A stretch of DNA of 64,000 nucleotides. Source: Morinoia aosen. Lineage: Eukaryota; Arthropoda; Malacostraca; Amphipoda; Talitridae. The notes beneath the pieces were generated by a model, which worked only from the letters and a program-made list of their open reading frames with translations, was not told the DNA's origin and searched no databases. The stretch is taken from contig CM059575.1 of NCBI GenBank assembly GCA_030386875.1, forward strand, positions 15,772,293 through 15,836,292, given 5' to 3'. Positions 1 to 11,945 of this stretch are shown piece by piece (the first letter of the stretch is position 1; every line of letters starts with the position of its first letter). The translations under genes were made by a program, and so were the position numbers.

Positions 1-424
1 TTAGCACATTTTACTTTAGGTATAACTAGAGTTTTAAAATTTTACTTTAGAACGTTAACGTAAAGGATATGTTTCAGTATGAATGCGTTTAAATGATTGG
101 AACTTGAACAAGTGTTATGTTCTTTGCTCTGAAGCCTAATCTTTTTTCACAGAAGCAGGGACGAATTTCTTTTTGTACTATTTACGCTCTCATTATTGAC
201 GCTCTCATTGACGCTCTCATTTCCTTCAGATGGCTACTATTTAGGCCGTGAGTGGCTACCGCCGGCAGCGCCGCGCCCTGCTTTTCCATCTCTGCAAATC
301 TTATCCTCCGGCTTTTAACTACAAATTCTGGATTTCAAAGCGTGTTACTGAATCCGCAATTTCGCGTAATTAACGCTCATACTATAATTCTTTAAATTTT
401 GCTCAAGATCCAAAGGTTATTTTC
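1..424. other. no gene recognised
   Basis: Contains three short copies of ACGCTCTCATT at 185-222; nothing else stands out. Confidence 0.5.
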
Positions 425-757
425 CTAAGCCTCCTCAACCTAACCTAGCGAAACCTAAGCCTCCCCAACCAAATCTAGTGGAACCTAAGCCTCACAACCT
501 AACCTAGCGGATCTAAGCCAGCTCGGCCTAACCTAGTGGAACTTAAGCCTCCCTAACTTAACCTCGTAGGACATATGTAAGCATCTCCTAAACGTAGCGG
601 AAACTAAGCATCCCCAGCCTGACCTAGTGAAGTCTAAGCATCCCCAGCCTGACCTAGCGGAACCTAAGCATCCCCAGCCTGACCTTGAGGAACCTAAGCA
701 TCCCCAGCCTGACCTAGCGGGACCTAAGCCTCCCCAGCCTGACCTAGTGGGACGTGA
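425..757. repeat. 30-bp minisatellite, about 11 units
   Basis: Units of the type AACCTAAGCATCCCCAGCCTG followed by ACCTAGCGG, with units diverging toward the left end. The minus-strand frame through it (533-784) gives a repeated RSGWGCLGSA-like peptide, which is a by-product of the repeat. Confidence 0.85.
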
Positions 758-784
758 CGGAACATGCCCAATTGTTTTAATCAT

Positions 785-1577
785 AATTATGATTTTCTAA
801 AATAATTATTGGTATATGAAGGTAGAATCACAGGGCTTAAATACGTGGCATGATTGTTAACCACACATTTTCAAATTATTTGCTGAGTAAAATGGAGTTA
901 TACCATCTGAAATGTTGGATTTTCAACACAGATAAATAAGTGAAAAATAATTAATTTACCATATTTTGACCATTTTGGTAACGCGGGTTGCATATGAAGA
1001 TGTTATCAGATAGACCTTAAATATGAAACCTAATAAAGTGATATTTTAAAGCACTTTTATTGCTATAGCAAAATAAATTATAAAATTTATACTTTAATCA
1101 ATTATGACGTTTTTTGGCTATTTTTCAAAAATTTTCCGCCTCGGCGGCACGTGAAAATATCGACTTAGAGGGCAAATATTTTGCACACGTTATTTTTACA
1201 GGGATTCTCAACTTCTCCGCATTATAGTGTTATTAAATTTTAAAAAATTGCTCCACCTTAATCTACACCGCTCCTCCTAAATCTACATCCCTGTCGCTGT
1301 AATTTTCTTTGATAAATTATCTCTAGCCGTTTGGTTTATTCTCCTTCTACGGTTGACTATGACTGTTTTTGTTAACATCGCCTCATTTTATTTTGGTCTT
1401 TTTCTTACTTTGAGAATGGGTTTCAGAAAAGAAAACTGATAAGTAGATCGTCAAACCGTTAAAAAAAAGGAATAATGTTGGATAAAATCAGAACAATGAA
1501 GTTTTCAAATTAACTTCAAAACCGTAATTTAAAAGCAAACAGACTTTGTGTTACGAATAGCTAATTAAACAGTTCTT
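785..1577. other. no gene recognised
   Basis: AT-rich, with no frame, tandem repeat or element that I can name. Confidence 0.5.
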
Positions 1578-1584
1578 ATGCATC

Positions 1585-1873
1585 CGTTTGGAGTCCTGCT
1601 CGTGATTCGTGCGGCAGAGACCCGGGTTCGAAACTCGGCGCTGGTGGTGGCGATTTTCTCTGTTGGGTATAGGAGAAAAATTCCAAGCACAATACCTCAC
1701 TCTACCCAGGTGTCTGAAATGGGTACCGGTCTTGACCGGGGGAAAGCGTCATGGCGTCCTGGTGTTAGTTATAAGGCATTTGAAAATCCAATGTACAAGG
1801 TGATATGTATCAGGCTTGATTGTAAATAAAGTATCCGTAAATGCCTTCATTATTATTATTATTATTGTTATTA
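1585..1873 (+). mobile_element. tRNA-derived SINE
   Basis: GACCCGGGTTCGAAACTCGG at 1619-1638 is a textbook Pol III B box in a tRNA T-arm context. The body runs to an (ATT)n tail at 1848-1870. ATGCATC lies before (1578-1584) and after (1874-1880), a possible 7-bp target duplication. The A box is weak. It is unrelated to short element family A. Confidence 0.65.
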
Positions 1874-1880
1874 ATGCATC

Positions 1881-2386
1881 ACGGCCTGATTGTGTGCTCA
1901 TGAAGAGCTGAGCGGAGGCGCCTTGCTCCCAAATTGTATACTGAATAACACGAAGGGTAATCAGCTCACGAAACCTCAAACTTTAAACAATAAATGGGCA
2001 TTTACGCTCGCAAATAAATAATTTATAAGATTTGTAGAGAGGAATGAGTTAGAATATTATAGGAAAATTGAAATGAAATACTCAAGAGCTTCAAAAAATT
2101 ATTGTCAGCGCCTACAAAGTACTTTAGATGTTCATTAAGTGATTTCATAAATTCAAAAAAGGTTTTTTACCATCCCTTCCTCATCCTGTTTCAAATCATT
2201 TCGCTATAAAAATATTTTTTCACTACCTTCTCTGAATTCTCTAAAAGCTTTTCACCTCACCAATACGCGTATCTATCATGATATTTTAATACAGTTTCAT
2301 CCTTCGAAAACTGATCAAAGCCTAATTTTGAAGGATTACATGTGCTTACTATCTCACTAAGGCGCCAAAAATATTGCGTGGTACCT
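1881..2386. other. no gene recognised
   Basis: AT-rich sequence without a notable frame or repeat. Confidence 0.5.
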
Positions 2387-2564
2387 AAATTTATAAGTGA
2401 GCAATTGAATCGCAATTAAATTTATTAAATTAAATTTATTAAATTAAATCGCAATTAAATTTTAAATTTATAAGTGAGCAATTGAATCACAATTAAATTT
2501 ATTAAATTAAATTTATTAAATTAAATCGCAATTAAATTTTAAATTTATAAGTGAGCAATTGAAT
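2387..2564. repeat. 77-bp tandem repeat, 2.3 copies
   Basis: TTTATAAGTGAGCAATTGAAT begins at 2390, 2467 and 2544, with ATTAAATTTATTAAATTAAA between. Copies are almost identical, so the expansion is recent. Confidence 0.9.
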
Positions 2565-2679
2565 CGCTCTCACATCGAATTTCAGCTTTCATTCTTCCTG
2601 ACATTTATGCAACAATATTCGGGATCCTCTACAATTCAGTTGAATTTTTGGTCATAATTGAAGGAACCCCTCTTCCGAG

Positions 2680-3190
2680 GCAGTCAATGTTGAAAGAATG
2701 GGCGATGAGTCACTTTAGTTCATCACAAACTCATCCCATAAATTTTCATTGAAGTTCAGATGAGGGCATTACGATCGCCAGTACATATGCTCAATGTTCC
2801 CTCATTCGCCGTAAACTATTCTGGAGCATTTCTAGCCCTGTGCGTGAAAACACTGTTGTTCTGAAAGATCCCATTGTCATCAGAAAAACAAAACTCCAAG
2901 GAAGAATGAATGTGATCAGCAAGTACTAGCAAATAGTCTTGGAAGTTCATTCAGTTATTGCTAAGAGTATTTAATCCATTTCCATGCCAGGATAATTAGC
3001 TCCAAAGCATTTCACTGCCTCCAGATACCTCAATAGTTGGGACAATGCAATACGCATCCATAGCTTCACGGAGCTGCCGCCCTACCCGAACACTCCCGTC
3101 TTTCTGGTACAGGGCGCATCTGAACTCCTCAGACCACATTGCATGGTTCCAATACTCAACACTCAAATCTCGGTGTCATATCAAGCCAAC
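2680..3190 (-). pseudogene. Tc1/mariner-type transposase relic
   Basis: The minus strand reads SVEYWNHAMWSEEFRCAL then YQKDGSVRVGRQLRE and CIVPTI, matching the Tc1-type pattern W..VMWSDES.F.L...DGR.YVWR...C..PT. Further on come FQNNSVFTHRARNAPE and FTANEGTLSI, matching the FQ.DNAP.HRA...W segment, with stops and frameshifts between. Only the catalytic-domain middle and C-terminal parts are visible. No terminal repeats were found. Confidence 0.65.
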
Positions 3191-3250
3191 AACAAACGCT
3201 TTTTCCGATTTGTTGCTGACACTAATGACTGACACTAATTTGCACTAACA

Positions 3251-5435
3251 TAAATTCATTTCCGTCAACTCACAACGCGTAGTCCGAGACATAGTTTTTA
3301 GACCTTCACATGACTCGATAGTTATCATCAGCATTGGTGAGCGCTGATTTTTTCTTTCCCAATCTGTTCAAAGAGCGTCTGTCACTGTTATCCAGAATGT
3401 AAGGCCTTCCTCAATTTCTACGAAATGAACCGGCTTTGCTATATTTTTTTTAGTGTGCTATAATTGTTCTCTGTATCGTTCTGATAACCCAAAGGATAAA
3501 TAATTAAATCAGCCCAACGTTGAAAGGTTTATACGCGTATTTTAAGTACAGATGGAGAATCTTAATAAATTTTATGATAGTCCAACTCAAGGATGTAAGA
3601 GTGTTCGAAATGCAAAATTTTATCCTACATTATTGTATTCCGATAGAAAACAATGTACCGCTTGGAAACTTTTTTAAAATTTAAATGTCGAGATCCACAG
3701 AAAAAAAATTATGATCAAAACGGATGCGCAGCTTCATAAATACGTGGGCATTTGTGCCCTCAGGTGTAAATGGGAGACTTACGTTCAGGTGCAAGTTTGC
3801 TGTAGCCTTCCACAACAAGTTTTGCTTCATCTAGTTGGAATAATGTGACAATCCAGAGGCAGTCAAGTTGAGAAAAAACAAAATGAGTTATGTCGAGAAA
3901 GCTATGAGGCAGCCCTCGGACGGAGTTAGCAGCAACATCTGTAACGTCAGCACCAACAATTAAGGAGGATAACTTCTTCACGGGTCTTACCGTGCTGCAT
4001 GAGACAAGCAAGGCACAGATCTATGAATAGCGAGGACCTAGCATTTGATAAAGATCTGGCCGCTGACTACACATGTTATTCGACTTTTTCATAACTTCTC
4101 ACATTGCTAGCCCTTTCAGTGCTGTAGTCGAGTTTTTTCTTGTGAATGGATATCTTGAGGCCATTGAAAATCTGCCCCTGAAAAATGTTGAGATGGTATT
4201 CTACATGAAGCGAAAGACGCAGCGATTGGAAGAAATTGCGGAAGAAACGAAGAAGAATGATTATATGACGTGCAAGGGGCCTTTCATAAATCCGTATAGT
4301 TTCCCTATCCATGCTTAATTAACAACTCGATAAAAAAGAAGCATAGTGCTTTAAAATTTTAAACGTTTACGAAGTAACAGGCGAAAATAAGTTCTATTCG
4401 ATATGACCACTTTCAGCCATGAAGGTAGCTTCAAATTACGCTCTCGAAGAATTCACGCTCTCGAAAGCTGGTCTCGGAGCAAATAATTTCTGCAGTTTCG
4501 TACGACTCCACGGCCTGTTTGATGTTCAAGGGCTGTAACACAAGAGGTGGGCATTGCACAAGCTTTGGATCGAATTTGCAGACAAAAATATCAATCCAAC
4601 GGGTTCAGTTTAGACGAGTTGAAAAGTCATAAGTTAGAATCGAATCGTTCGGAATATTTTTTTGAGCAAGTAACGATTCTGCTCGCGGTTAACGGGAGCC
4701 GAGTCCAGTTAAGGTATGAACTCTTTATTTTAAGCCTTGGCCTTCATCCATAGTTTGATTTCTATTTACAGGACGACGCAGTAGAATTCTTTGAAAGGCG
4801 TTGTCGGTGAAGAAGTGAATAAAGACGTCACCCTCACTCGAAACCACTCGTTGGGTCATTACGCTTGCTGGTTTCCTCGTGGTCATCGTAGGTTCGTAGG
4901 TTGACCGTCAGTGCTCGAAGAGGCAATCCAGCGATCGTTACGTCTGTTACAAGCCTTATCAACTGTAAAAATCTTGTCATCAGAAAGGAATCTGATGGTT
5001 GATTCGCTGGTTTTCAAACATTTTAAAACTTTTCGTTCCTTCCTCACTTTTTACATCTTATTTGCTAAAATATGTTTCCTACCTTGTTGGTAATAAGTGA
5101 GGCCAAAGTCTTTGATCGCTCCTTGAATTGTTGTGATGCTGAATACCATCTTCTTAACCAATATCGATGATGCTAGGATTTACTTGGCATTGATGCTTCT
5201 TTTTAGGCCAGCTAGAAAGCGAGGCTTGAGGATTTCATCTTCTCTAGATGTGTGAGGGGCTCTGCATATTGACGAGATTCGTCAAAACGCTTACCAACAT
5301 TGTGAACTGTCTGCCTAGGATAAAGAAGGCCAGCGCGACAGAGTTCAAAGATACTGAACGTTTCGATGCTCTAGCTGTAGCGTAATATTTATACTATTAA
5401 CTCGAAATGTTAATTGCTGGCTTCTAACCAAGCAT
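3251..5435. other. no gene recognised
   Basis: Two antiparallel frames near 4073-4318 are similar in length, and a minus-strand frame spans 3760-4011. None shows a recognisable domain and none has flanking splice or start evidence. Confidence 0.45.
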
Positions 5436-5532
5436 TGGTTGCATAGTCTTCACTGACGTTGCTTAGGAAGGTGACACACATCTTCTGACGGGAGTACTGG
5501 CGGCTGTTTGCGAGTTTCCTGTCATTTGCATA
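5436..5532 (+). repeat. ~97-bp direct repeat, copy 1
   Basis: TTGGTTGCATAGTCTTCACT through GGAGTACTGGCGGCTGTT to CCTGTCATTTG. The same sequence recurs at 6538-6630 with about 10 percent difference. Probably a fragment of a longer dispersed element. Confidence 0.8.
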
Positions 5533-6189
5533 TCAGCGTGACAAACTTTTAGACGGATCAGCATAACCAACATATTCTTAATTTGTACGAATTTGGTTGA
5601 CTCCTGTGGATTGCATATTCCACATATATATTTCAACAAATTTCTCGCTATTTTTTAACTTTCATAACTTTTAAATCGTTTTTTTGGTAAATTTTGAATA
5701 GGATCATTTGTGGTTTTGATATTAATTCCAGAGTGTTTTAGGTACTGGTAAAGATTTGACTGAGTATTTGATTTCTCTATAATAAAAATAAACATTAATA
5801 AATTATCTTTAACTTCCGTCACATTTCTGTAGGTTAAACAGATCGACTTTTATCGAGGTTAATATTTTGAAGAACGTATTTGCGAACAACGAAGTTAACT
5901 TTGTAATTAACGATGACTACCACTGAGAATCTTTTATGCTCCTTTTTATGCTCACAAACTATTCTGAGAATAAAAGAACATAAATTCCTCAGTGACCATA
6001 TCATAGGTGGAAAAGATATCACGTTAAAAACGGTTCGCTATACATATGCCAAACTGTTGCAGTTCAGCCTCGAATATTCAGGTTCAGCTCCCCTTACCAA
6101 AAATATTCAGTTTTAGACGTATAGTTTCGCTTTCAATACTAGCAGATTTAGCTGCATCAGCGAACTTTTGACTACCAATCCTCTCGATG

Positions 6190-6265
6190 TTTTTCAATTT
6201 TGACACAAAACGAGACCCCCAGGCGGGTGGAACGAACCCCGGTCACCCGCGTGTTAGATCCCCCA
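6190..6265 (-). repeat. tRNA-like fragment (possible SINE head)
   Basis: The minus strand reads GATCTAACACGCGGGTGACC then GGGGTTCGTTCCACCCGCC, resembling the anticodon-to-T-arm half of a tRNA with a B-box-like GGTTCGTTCC. The 5' half of a tRNA is not evident, so it is not a functional tRNA gene. Confidence 0.4.
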
Positions 6266-6537
6266 CTATATTACCTAGATCTGGAGAATGAGAAGAGTCT
6301 ACCACGCTTGAAATGCCTGGGCAGTATCCCTTATTATCAATAACAACTATTCTGTCCTGTACCACAACTAGGAGCGTTGTTGGTGACGCAGAGTTGGAGA
6401 GCTGACGCGCTGTTTTGCTCGTTGAGATGAGACGCAGCAGGTGGTTGTGGTGCTGCATGTGGCTGAGATTTGATTGCTTGGAACCTTCAGATGATTGCTG
6501 GAGGTGTTGCAGATTTGTTTTCCCTCATAGGGCGATA

Positions 6538-6632
6538 TTGGTTGTATAGTCTTCGCTGACGTTGCTTCGGAAGGTGACACACATCCTCTGAGGGGAGTAC
6601 TGGCGGCTGTTGGCGAGTCTCCTGTCATTTGA
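6538..6632 (+). repeat. ~97-bp direct repeat, copy 2
   Basis: Second copy of the 5436-5532 sequence (TGGTTGTATAGTCTTCGCTG through CCTGTCATTTG), 1.1 kb downstream and just before a LINE relic. Confidence 0.8.
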
Positions 6633-6689
6633 GCACTAAGATCCAGTGGGTGTGAGGGTGTAGGTCTATTACTTGCAGGCATAGTGCAT

Positions 6690-7500
6690 CGTAAGGACGT
6701 ATTTTTGCCAACCTTCTAAGGAACCTGAAATTGTGGTATGGCCAAAACTGCCTCAAACTTAACGCAACTAAAACACAGTGCATTATTTTTAGAACAAAGG
6801 ATACCATTTGAAATTCATCAAAATTTACGCTAACATTTGGAGACGATAAAATCGAGCCAGTTGATAAGGTAAAAAATCTTGGTTTTTGGTTTAACAAAAA
6901 TATGATTTTCAAACCACACGTAGAAACACTATGCAGGAAAACTAGCGGAACCGTCATGTTCTTTCATCGTATTAAGGACACACTTGACGAAAAATATAAA
7001 TTGTTAGTGACTCAGTCTTTGGTATTATCGCATTTGGACTACTACAGTCTAGTCCTGAGAAGCAAACCTCAATATTTTTAAAAAGAATTGCAAAAATGAA
7101 TGAACTTCGCCGCCAAAGTGGTATGCAAAGGTAATTTCAAGAAACGCGATCACGAGACCCCTCCCTTAAGAAAATTTGGCTTGACCACAATACCTAACAG
7201 ATTCCTCATTCATAAAGATCAACAAGTGTTCTCATCTCTGTACCTCCCTCAGAGTGATGCAGATATTGTACAAATTTCTTACATCCAGTATTCCGAACAA
7301 AAAACAAAATCCGAGGAATGATATCTTCATTAGTTATTGTTCATCTGACGTGGAACAAAAAGCTCTTTCTTCAGCTCTGTTGTGGACTAAGCTTTCCCAG
7401 CATATAAAAAACTCTCAATCTGTAAAAGAATTCAGGGCATACGTATCACGTCATTTCGCAGCTCTGTCAAAGGGATTACCGCATTGCAACATTTCAGTGT
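6690..7500 (+). pseudogene. LINE reverse-transcriptase C-terminal relic, copy 1
   Basis: Read across several frameshifts, the plus strand gives LKLNATKTQCIIF, LTFGDDKIEPVDKVKNLGFW, FNKNM.F..HVETLC, VMFFHRIKDTLDEKY, NFAAKVVCKGNF and RAYVSRHFAALS. This is the same protein as the minus-strand relic at 13378-14232. It covers the RT thumb and C-terminal part only, with stops. A 5'-truncated dead LINE, probably of the CR1/L2/Jockey assemblage. Confidence 0.8.
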
Positions 7501-7502
7501 AA

Positions 7503-10500
7503 ATTCAAAATGAACGATCGACCGGTGGCCGAAAGTCTGCTCATCGCTACTTTGGGGTCAGCGTTTCAAACTCTGCGAAGTGGCAGTGCCTATATTTATT
7601 CTAGCTGACTTTGTCCATTTCCTACTATCCCGACTTCGAAGACCTCACTCACAGCCTGTAAATTGCAGTTGATTATGAAACCATAAATAGGTTCGTATGA
7701 AATCTATGTGTAGAAATTTTGTAACTATTTGTTACTCATTAGTGATACCAATCTATCACCGTGCCTCTATTTTCCCATGTACTCAGGTCCGTATGTTGTT
7801 AAAGAGAATACCAGAAGATGAAAAACTTGAGATGCTAAAAACATCTTAAGTTTTTCATTCTCTCGGTACGTTGTTTGAATGCAACTTAATTTTTTTTAAC
7901 ATTCTGTTAGAAAATTAGACACTAGCTCATTTTACCGTTCACTGTGTCATTTTTATTTTTATCTGAATTATTTCTGTCGACTACAGTGAGCAATGCAGCC
8001 GTCAGTTTAATGTAGCAGGACGAAGGTCGTTTTCTTATTACTACGATTTTTTCATCTTTATTTTCTATTTAATACCCTGAGACCAGTTAGCACTGAACCT
8101 TTAATCAGAAATAGCTCGATGTTTCAGTGAAAAAATTTATTACACTTGATAATTGCTTCAAAACGAGATTTATCCCTACCCCAGTGAGCGTCGCACGTTT
8201 CTGTTTCCCAGAATGTAAATAGACAAATGAAAAAAACTTAATATGAGCATAGGATTCGTTAACAAATTATCTCACTATCCGTACGATGAACAAGCTCTGA
8301 AATTCATTTTGCGTGTATGTTTGTTTGCATATTTCTAAATGTGTGTGTGGTGCTATGTTTATGGAAAATTACTTTTGGCCAAGGTTGTCTCACTACTTGG
8401 AAATCATTTCCGACTGTGTTTCAGTCAGTTTCGGTAAAGCGTTTCATGTCTTTTCTTCTTTCGTTTTAACTTATAATAGCGAAGGACTTCCAAGACTTTC
8501 TCTAATGCTATTTATAAGCCTTCAGTCATCTTGGCATAGATGAAATATCAGGGCGAATACATTTTGTTTGTTTCTCTCAATAACATAATTAGCCCCTGAC
8601 TCGGCTATTGTACACATCGTATTTACTCTAAATTGCTTAATTTTCGATGCAAAGTTTGGTAGTATAATGTGTGTCGTCCGAACATAGTCTTAGGCACTTA
8701 TGTACTCGTCGAACATTTTAGACCTTAAAATTTTAGAACCTTTTTTCATTTCTAAAGCCAAATCGTCCCTCAACAATCAGCAAACTTCATTTCCTCTATA
8801 TAATAAATACTGTCCAGTTATACCATTCCTAAATATTATTTAATTGCATGCGTTCTCGTAAAAAATTTTAATTTTCGTTTCCGTGAATGTTTACTTTTGT
8901 TAACTCGTTTTTCTAGTGTTTTTCTTGGATGAAGATGGGTTTATCCAGAAGCGTTCCTTTCAATTTATAACGACATAGAAGTTTAAAACCAAAAACATTC
9001 GTATATTATTTACCTAACCTATTCTCAAACACTTGTATGAGATCAATATTTGTCTTAGCATATATGTTTGTTATCATTGCGCCGACGAGCATGCGTGCTG
9101 CACACGTAATCACTCGTGCATGCACATTACTGAAGTGTATACAATTGTTGCCCAAATATAGGGCATCCTAAACTCGTTGATTTTATGAAATATTTCACCT
9201 TATCTATTCTCATGCAGTGAATCGCCGCAATTTAAAGATGTTTAAATCCACGTAAAAGTTGGATATGTTTGCGTACTTGCACTTTGCACGATTGCTTTCT
9301 TGGTGATATTCCAAATATCTAGTTCGTTAAAAGCATATCTGTGGTATCAGCATAATGTGAGAAGGTAATTTGAGTACGTAATCATGTAGTAAGCAAGTTA
9401 TCTCTCGTCTGCAATCTGATAAATAATTATTCATATGTATTCGTGCATTTCGAATTTTTCAACTTTCAATCATCTCATCAGTCGCAGAATTACTTATACA
9501 GACTCGTTTTTCTAACATCAGCCATGAAAGCGTAATGACTGCGCTGATGTGCCAATTTCGAGAAATTTTGGCCATTAGTCATACATTGGCAGGGTTGTAA
9601 TACTTGTCATCGCGACTCTTTTAAATCCAGTTGTTAAAACATATTTTCGGACCAACTGTCTGAGAAATATACTACATCCTCTATTTCTTCTTTTACCAAA
9701 TCTGAAGTCCTTTTACTGTAATTGGGTTAGTTGATAAAAAATCTCTTGTAAGTCCATGTGATTTTTTAAACAAAACGTAAGTTTATCCTAGTGCAAACGT
9801 ATATCTCTTCTGGGGAGTCAGTGAAAGTTCAGAGCACAAGCAATTAAGAAATCTTGAAACTTTCGAAGGACTGAGGGTCCTTCTTCAATTCCAATGTTTT
9901 CACACAGAAAATTAACTGGTCCGGTTTTACGACTCAAGTTTATGTTATCTGTCCCGCGTGTACTCGAGCAATCGTCGATTTTACAAATCAGGATCAAGTT
10001 GTTGTCAAATTGTCAAATAATTGTACAGTTCGAGGTTATATTCGACTAACGTAATACGACTAGCAAGCTATCAACTACAAATCGAATAGAATATCAGTGT
10101 GTAAAAATATCATTCATATATGGCTTCTTACTTCTGTAACTGGTTTCTGTATCACCAATAATCGTATGTAGTGTTATGATCAGTGTTATTTCAATATTTC
10201 AGTGTTATGATGTACTCAAGGGCCAAAGATTCTCGAATTATTTACATGACCTTTTTCCAACACTTTGAATTATAAAGAAGCATAAATTTGCCGTGACTTT
10301 AATATATATTTGCATTATTTTGTTCTGATTGTGCTGTGAGATATTTCACTTGGTTTTGTCCGACAATCTTTGTATCATATTTCATCACTCGAAAATCTCT
10401 GCTGGAATTATTCACGAATCAAATTTTTTAAATAAGTAATAATGAAACCTTTTCTGCCTATTTAGAGTAAGCTTGTCCATATGTACTTCTTCTTACATAA

Positions 10501-10577
10501 ATGCTCGAATACTTCAAAATTTACCAAATGAAATTTTATCTTTTTTCTTTCAATCGTTCAATCACTATGATATCTAT
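7503..10577. other. no gene recognised (3 kb)
   Basis: AT-rich, only small frames. AAATATAGGGCATCCTAAA at 9154-9172 recurs at 11490-11508 inside the hAT element, hinting at a shared repeat. Nothing else could be named. Confidence 0.45.
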
Positions 10578-10999
10578 CATGTTACCAGTGTCGAGCAGTT
10601 GCGCCGCAACAAGTTGCGGCTGCAATTGCGATCGCAACTTTTTCTGTTGCGGTTGCGCCGCAACAATTTTCGGAAAGTTGCGAATCTGTTGCGATCGCAA
10701 CAATTTTCGACATGTCAGGCCGCAACTCGCAACCGCAACATCACGATGGTAATTTTATTTTTAAAATAACTTCAATAAAGTTTAATACGCGTTTCATACT
10801 CGTTTGAAACTAAACCGTACAGGGTACAACCCGTCTGGCAACTGTTTATTATTAGCATTACGCGATACAGTGATACATACACTTTGCTTACAGTATATAA
10901 GTATATTTAATGTAACTCATTATATTACATATGTTATGAGGAATGATGTGAGTTGTAAGTGTAAAACTACGCGTTATACGGCAAATCTACATAGCTCGA

Positions 11000-11401
11000 T
11001 GTTGCGATTTGCCAATGGACTTCACAACGACGATTTTATCTTGGCATCCTCTCTGCATCCACATTTTTAAGCTAAAATGGCTAAACGAAGTACAAAGAGT
11101 GGAGGTAATAACAAAAAAAAATACTAATCGCCCATCTTAAAAACAGATCAGAAAATGATATTTCAGCTGATGAGAGCAATGCCGAGAGGTGACGAAGATG
11201 ACTTCTTCAACGTCGTAATGATATCGGATGATAAGGAAAAAACGAAGAGAAGTTCGTTGAAACAAGTCAATGATTGGCTGAAACAGGCAGTAATGAACAG
11301 AACTAGCCACCCTGATGTTCACAGAGCGATGTTTCCTTCAAGTGAATTAGTCGCTTCGTTCATCCAATTTATCACGCCAATACCACCGAGCGCTGCGGTA
11401 G
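11000..11401 (+). pseudogene. hAT transposase fragment (catalytic to hATC region)
   Basis: FANGLHNDDFILASSLHPHF is followed, after a one-base frameshift, by KLKWLNEVQRVE, matching the hAT block LHP.FKL.WL. Then comes an acidic stretch DEDDFFNVV, VNDWLKQAV, HPDVHRAMFPSSELVASF and TPIPPSAAVE, the start of the hATC dimerisation domain (usually PA(S/T)SAAVERVFS). It stops there at a 27-base A-run. The N-terminal zinc finger and most of the catalytic domain are absent. Confidence 0.75.
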
Positions 11402-11428
11402 AAAAAAAAAAAAAAAAAAAAAAAAAAA
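11402..11428 (+). repeat. A homopolymer, 27 bases
   Basis: Uninterrupted A-run at the exact point where the hAT transposase reading ends; it marks the left side of the inserted material. Confidence 0.85.
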
Positions 11429-11504
11429 CGTTTATTTCCAAATTGTCACATGAGATACATGCCAACATATTGGCTTTTAAAAGTTTCTTAAATATAGGGC
11501 ATCC

Positions 11505-11945
11505 TAAAACAAATGTTCCATACGAGGAGTACTAATTGACAAACCATCCGAGGTGTACAAGTAGATAAGCCATACGAGGCATAATAATAGACAAACTATA
11601 CGAGGTGTACTAATAGACAAACTGTCAGAGGTGTACAAAATAGATAGACCATACGAGGCATGTTAATTGACAAAATATACGAGGCGTTCTAATAGACAAA
11701 CCATTTGTGGTGTGCTAGTAGTCTAACAAAAGTTCTATACTAGGAGTACTAATTGACAAACCATCCGAGGTGTACAAATAGATAAGCCATACGAGGCATG
11801 ATAATAATAGGCAAACTATACGAGGTGTACTAATAGACAAGCTATCAGAGGTGTACAAAATAGATAGACCATACGAGGCATGTTAATAGACAAAATATAC
11901 GAGGCGTACTAATAGACAAACCACACGTGGCTTGCCAATAGTCTA
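11505..11945 (+). repeat. nested tandem repeat: ~27-bp units in two 217-bp blocks
   Basis: Variants of ACGAGGTGTACTAATAGACA repeat every 26-30 bases. The whole set recurs as two blocks offset by 217 bases (GGAGTACTAATTGACAAACC at about 11526 and 11743). Higher-order structure implies that the array duplicated as a block. Confidence 0.88.

Noticed and set aside
533..784. Minus-strand 83-codon frame with repeated RSGWGCLGSA
   Set aside because: It follows the 30-bp minisatellite exactly; an in-frame multiple of three keeps it open without coding.
3760..4318. Frames on both strands around 3.8-4.3 kb
   Set aside because: No domain, no flanking splice signals, and overlapping antiparallel frames of similar length suggest chance.
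6190..6265. Functional tRNA gene
   Set aside because: Only the anticodon-to-T-arm half is recognisable and the acceptor stem cannot be closed.
11155..11535. 126-codon frame as a stand-alone gene ending in a lysine run
   Set aside because: Its first part is hAT transposase; the lysines are the 27-base A-run and the rest is inserted sequence.
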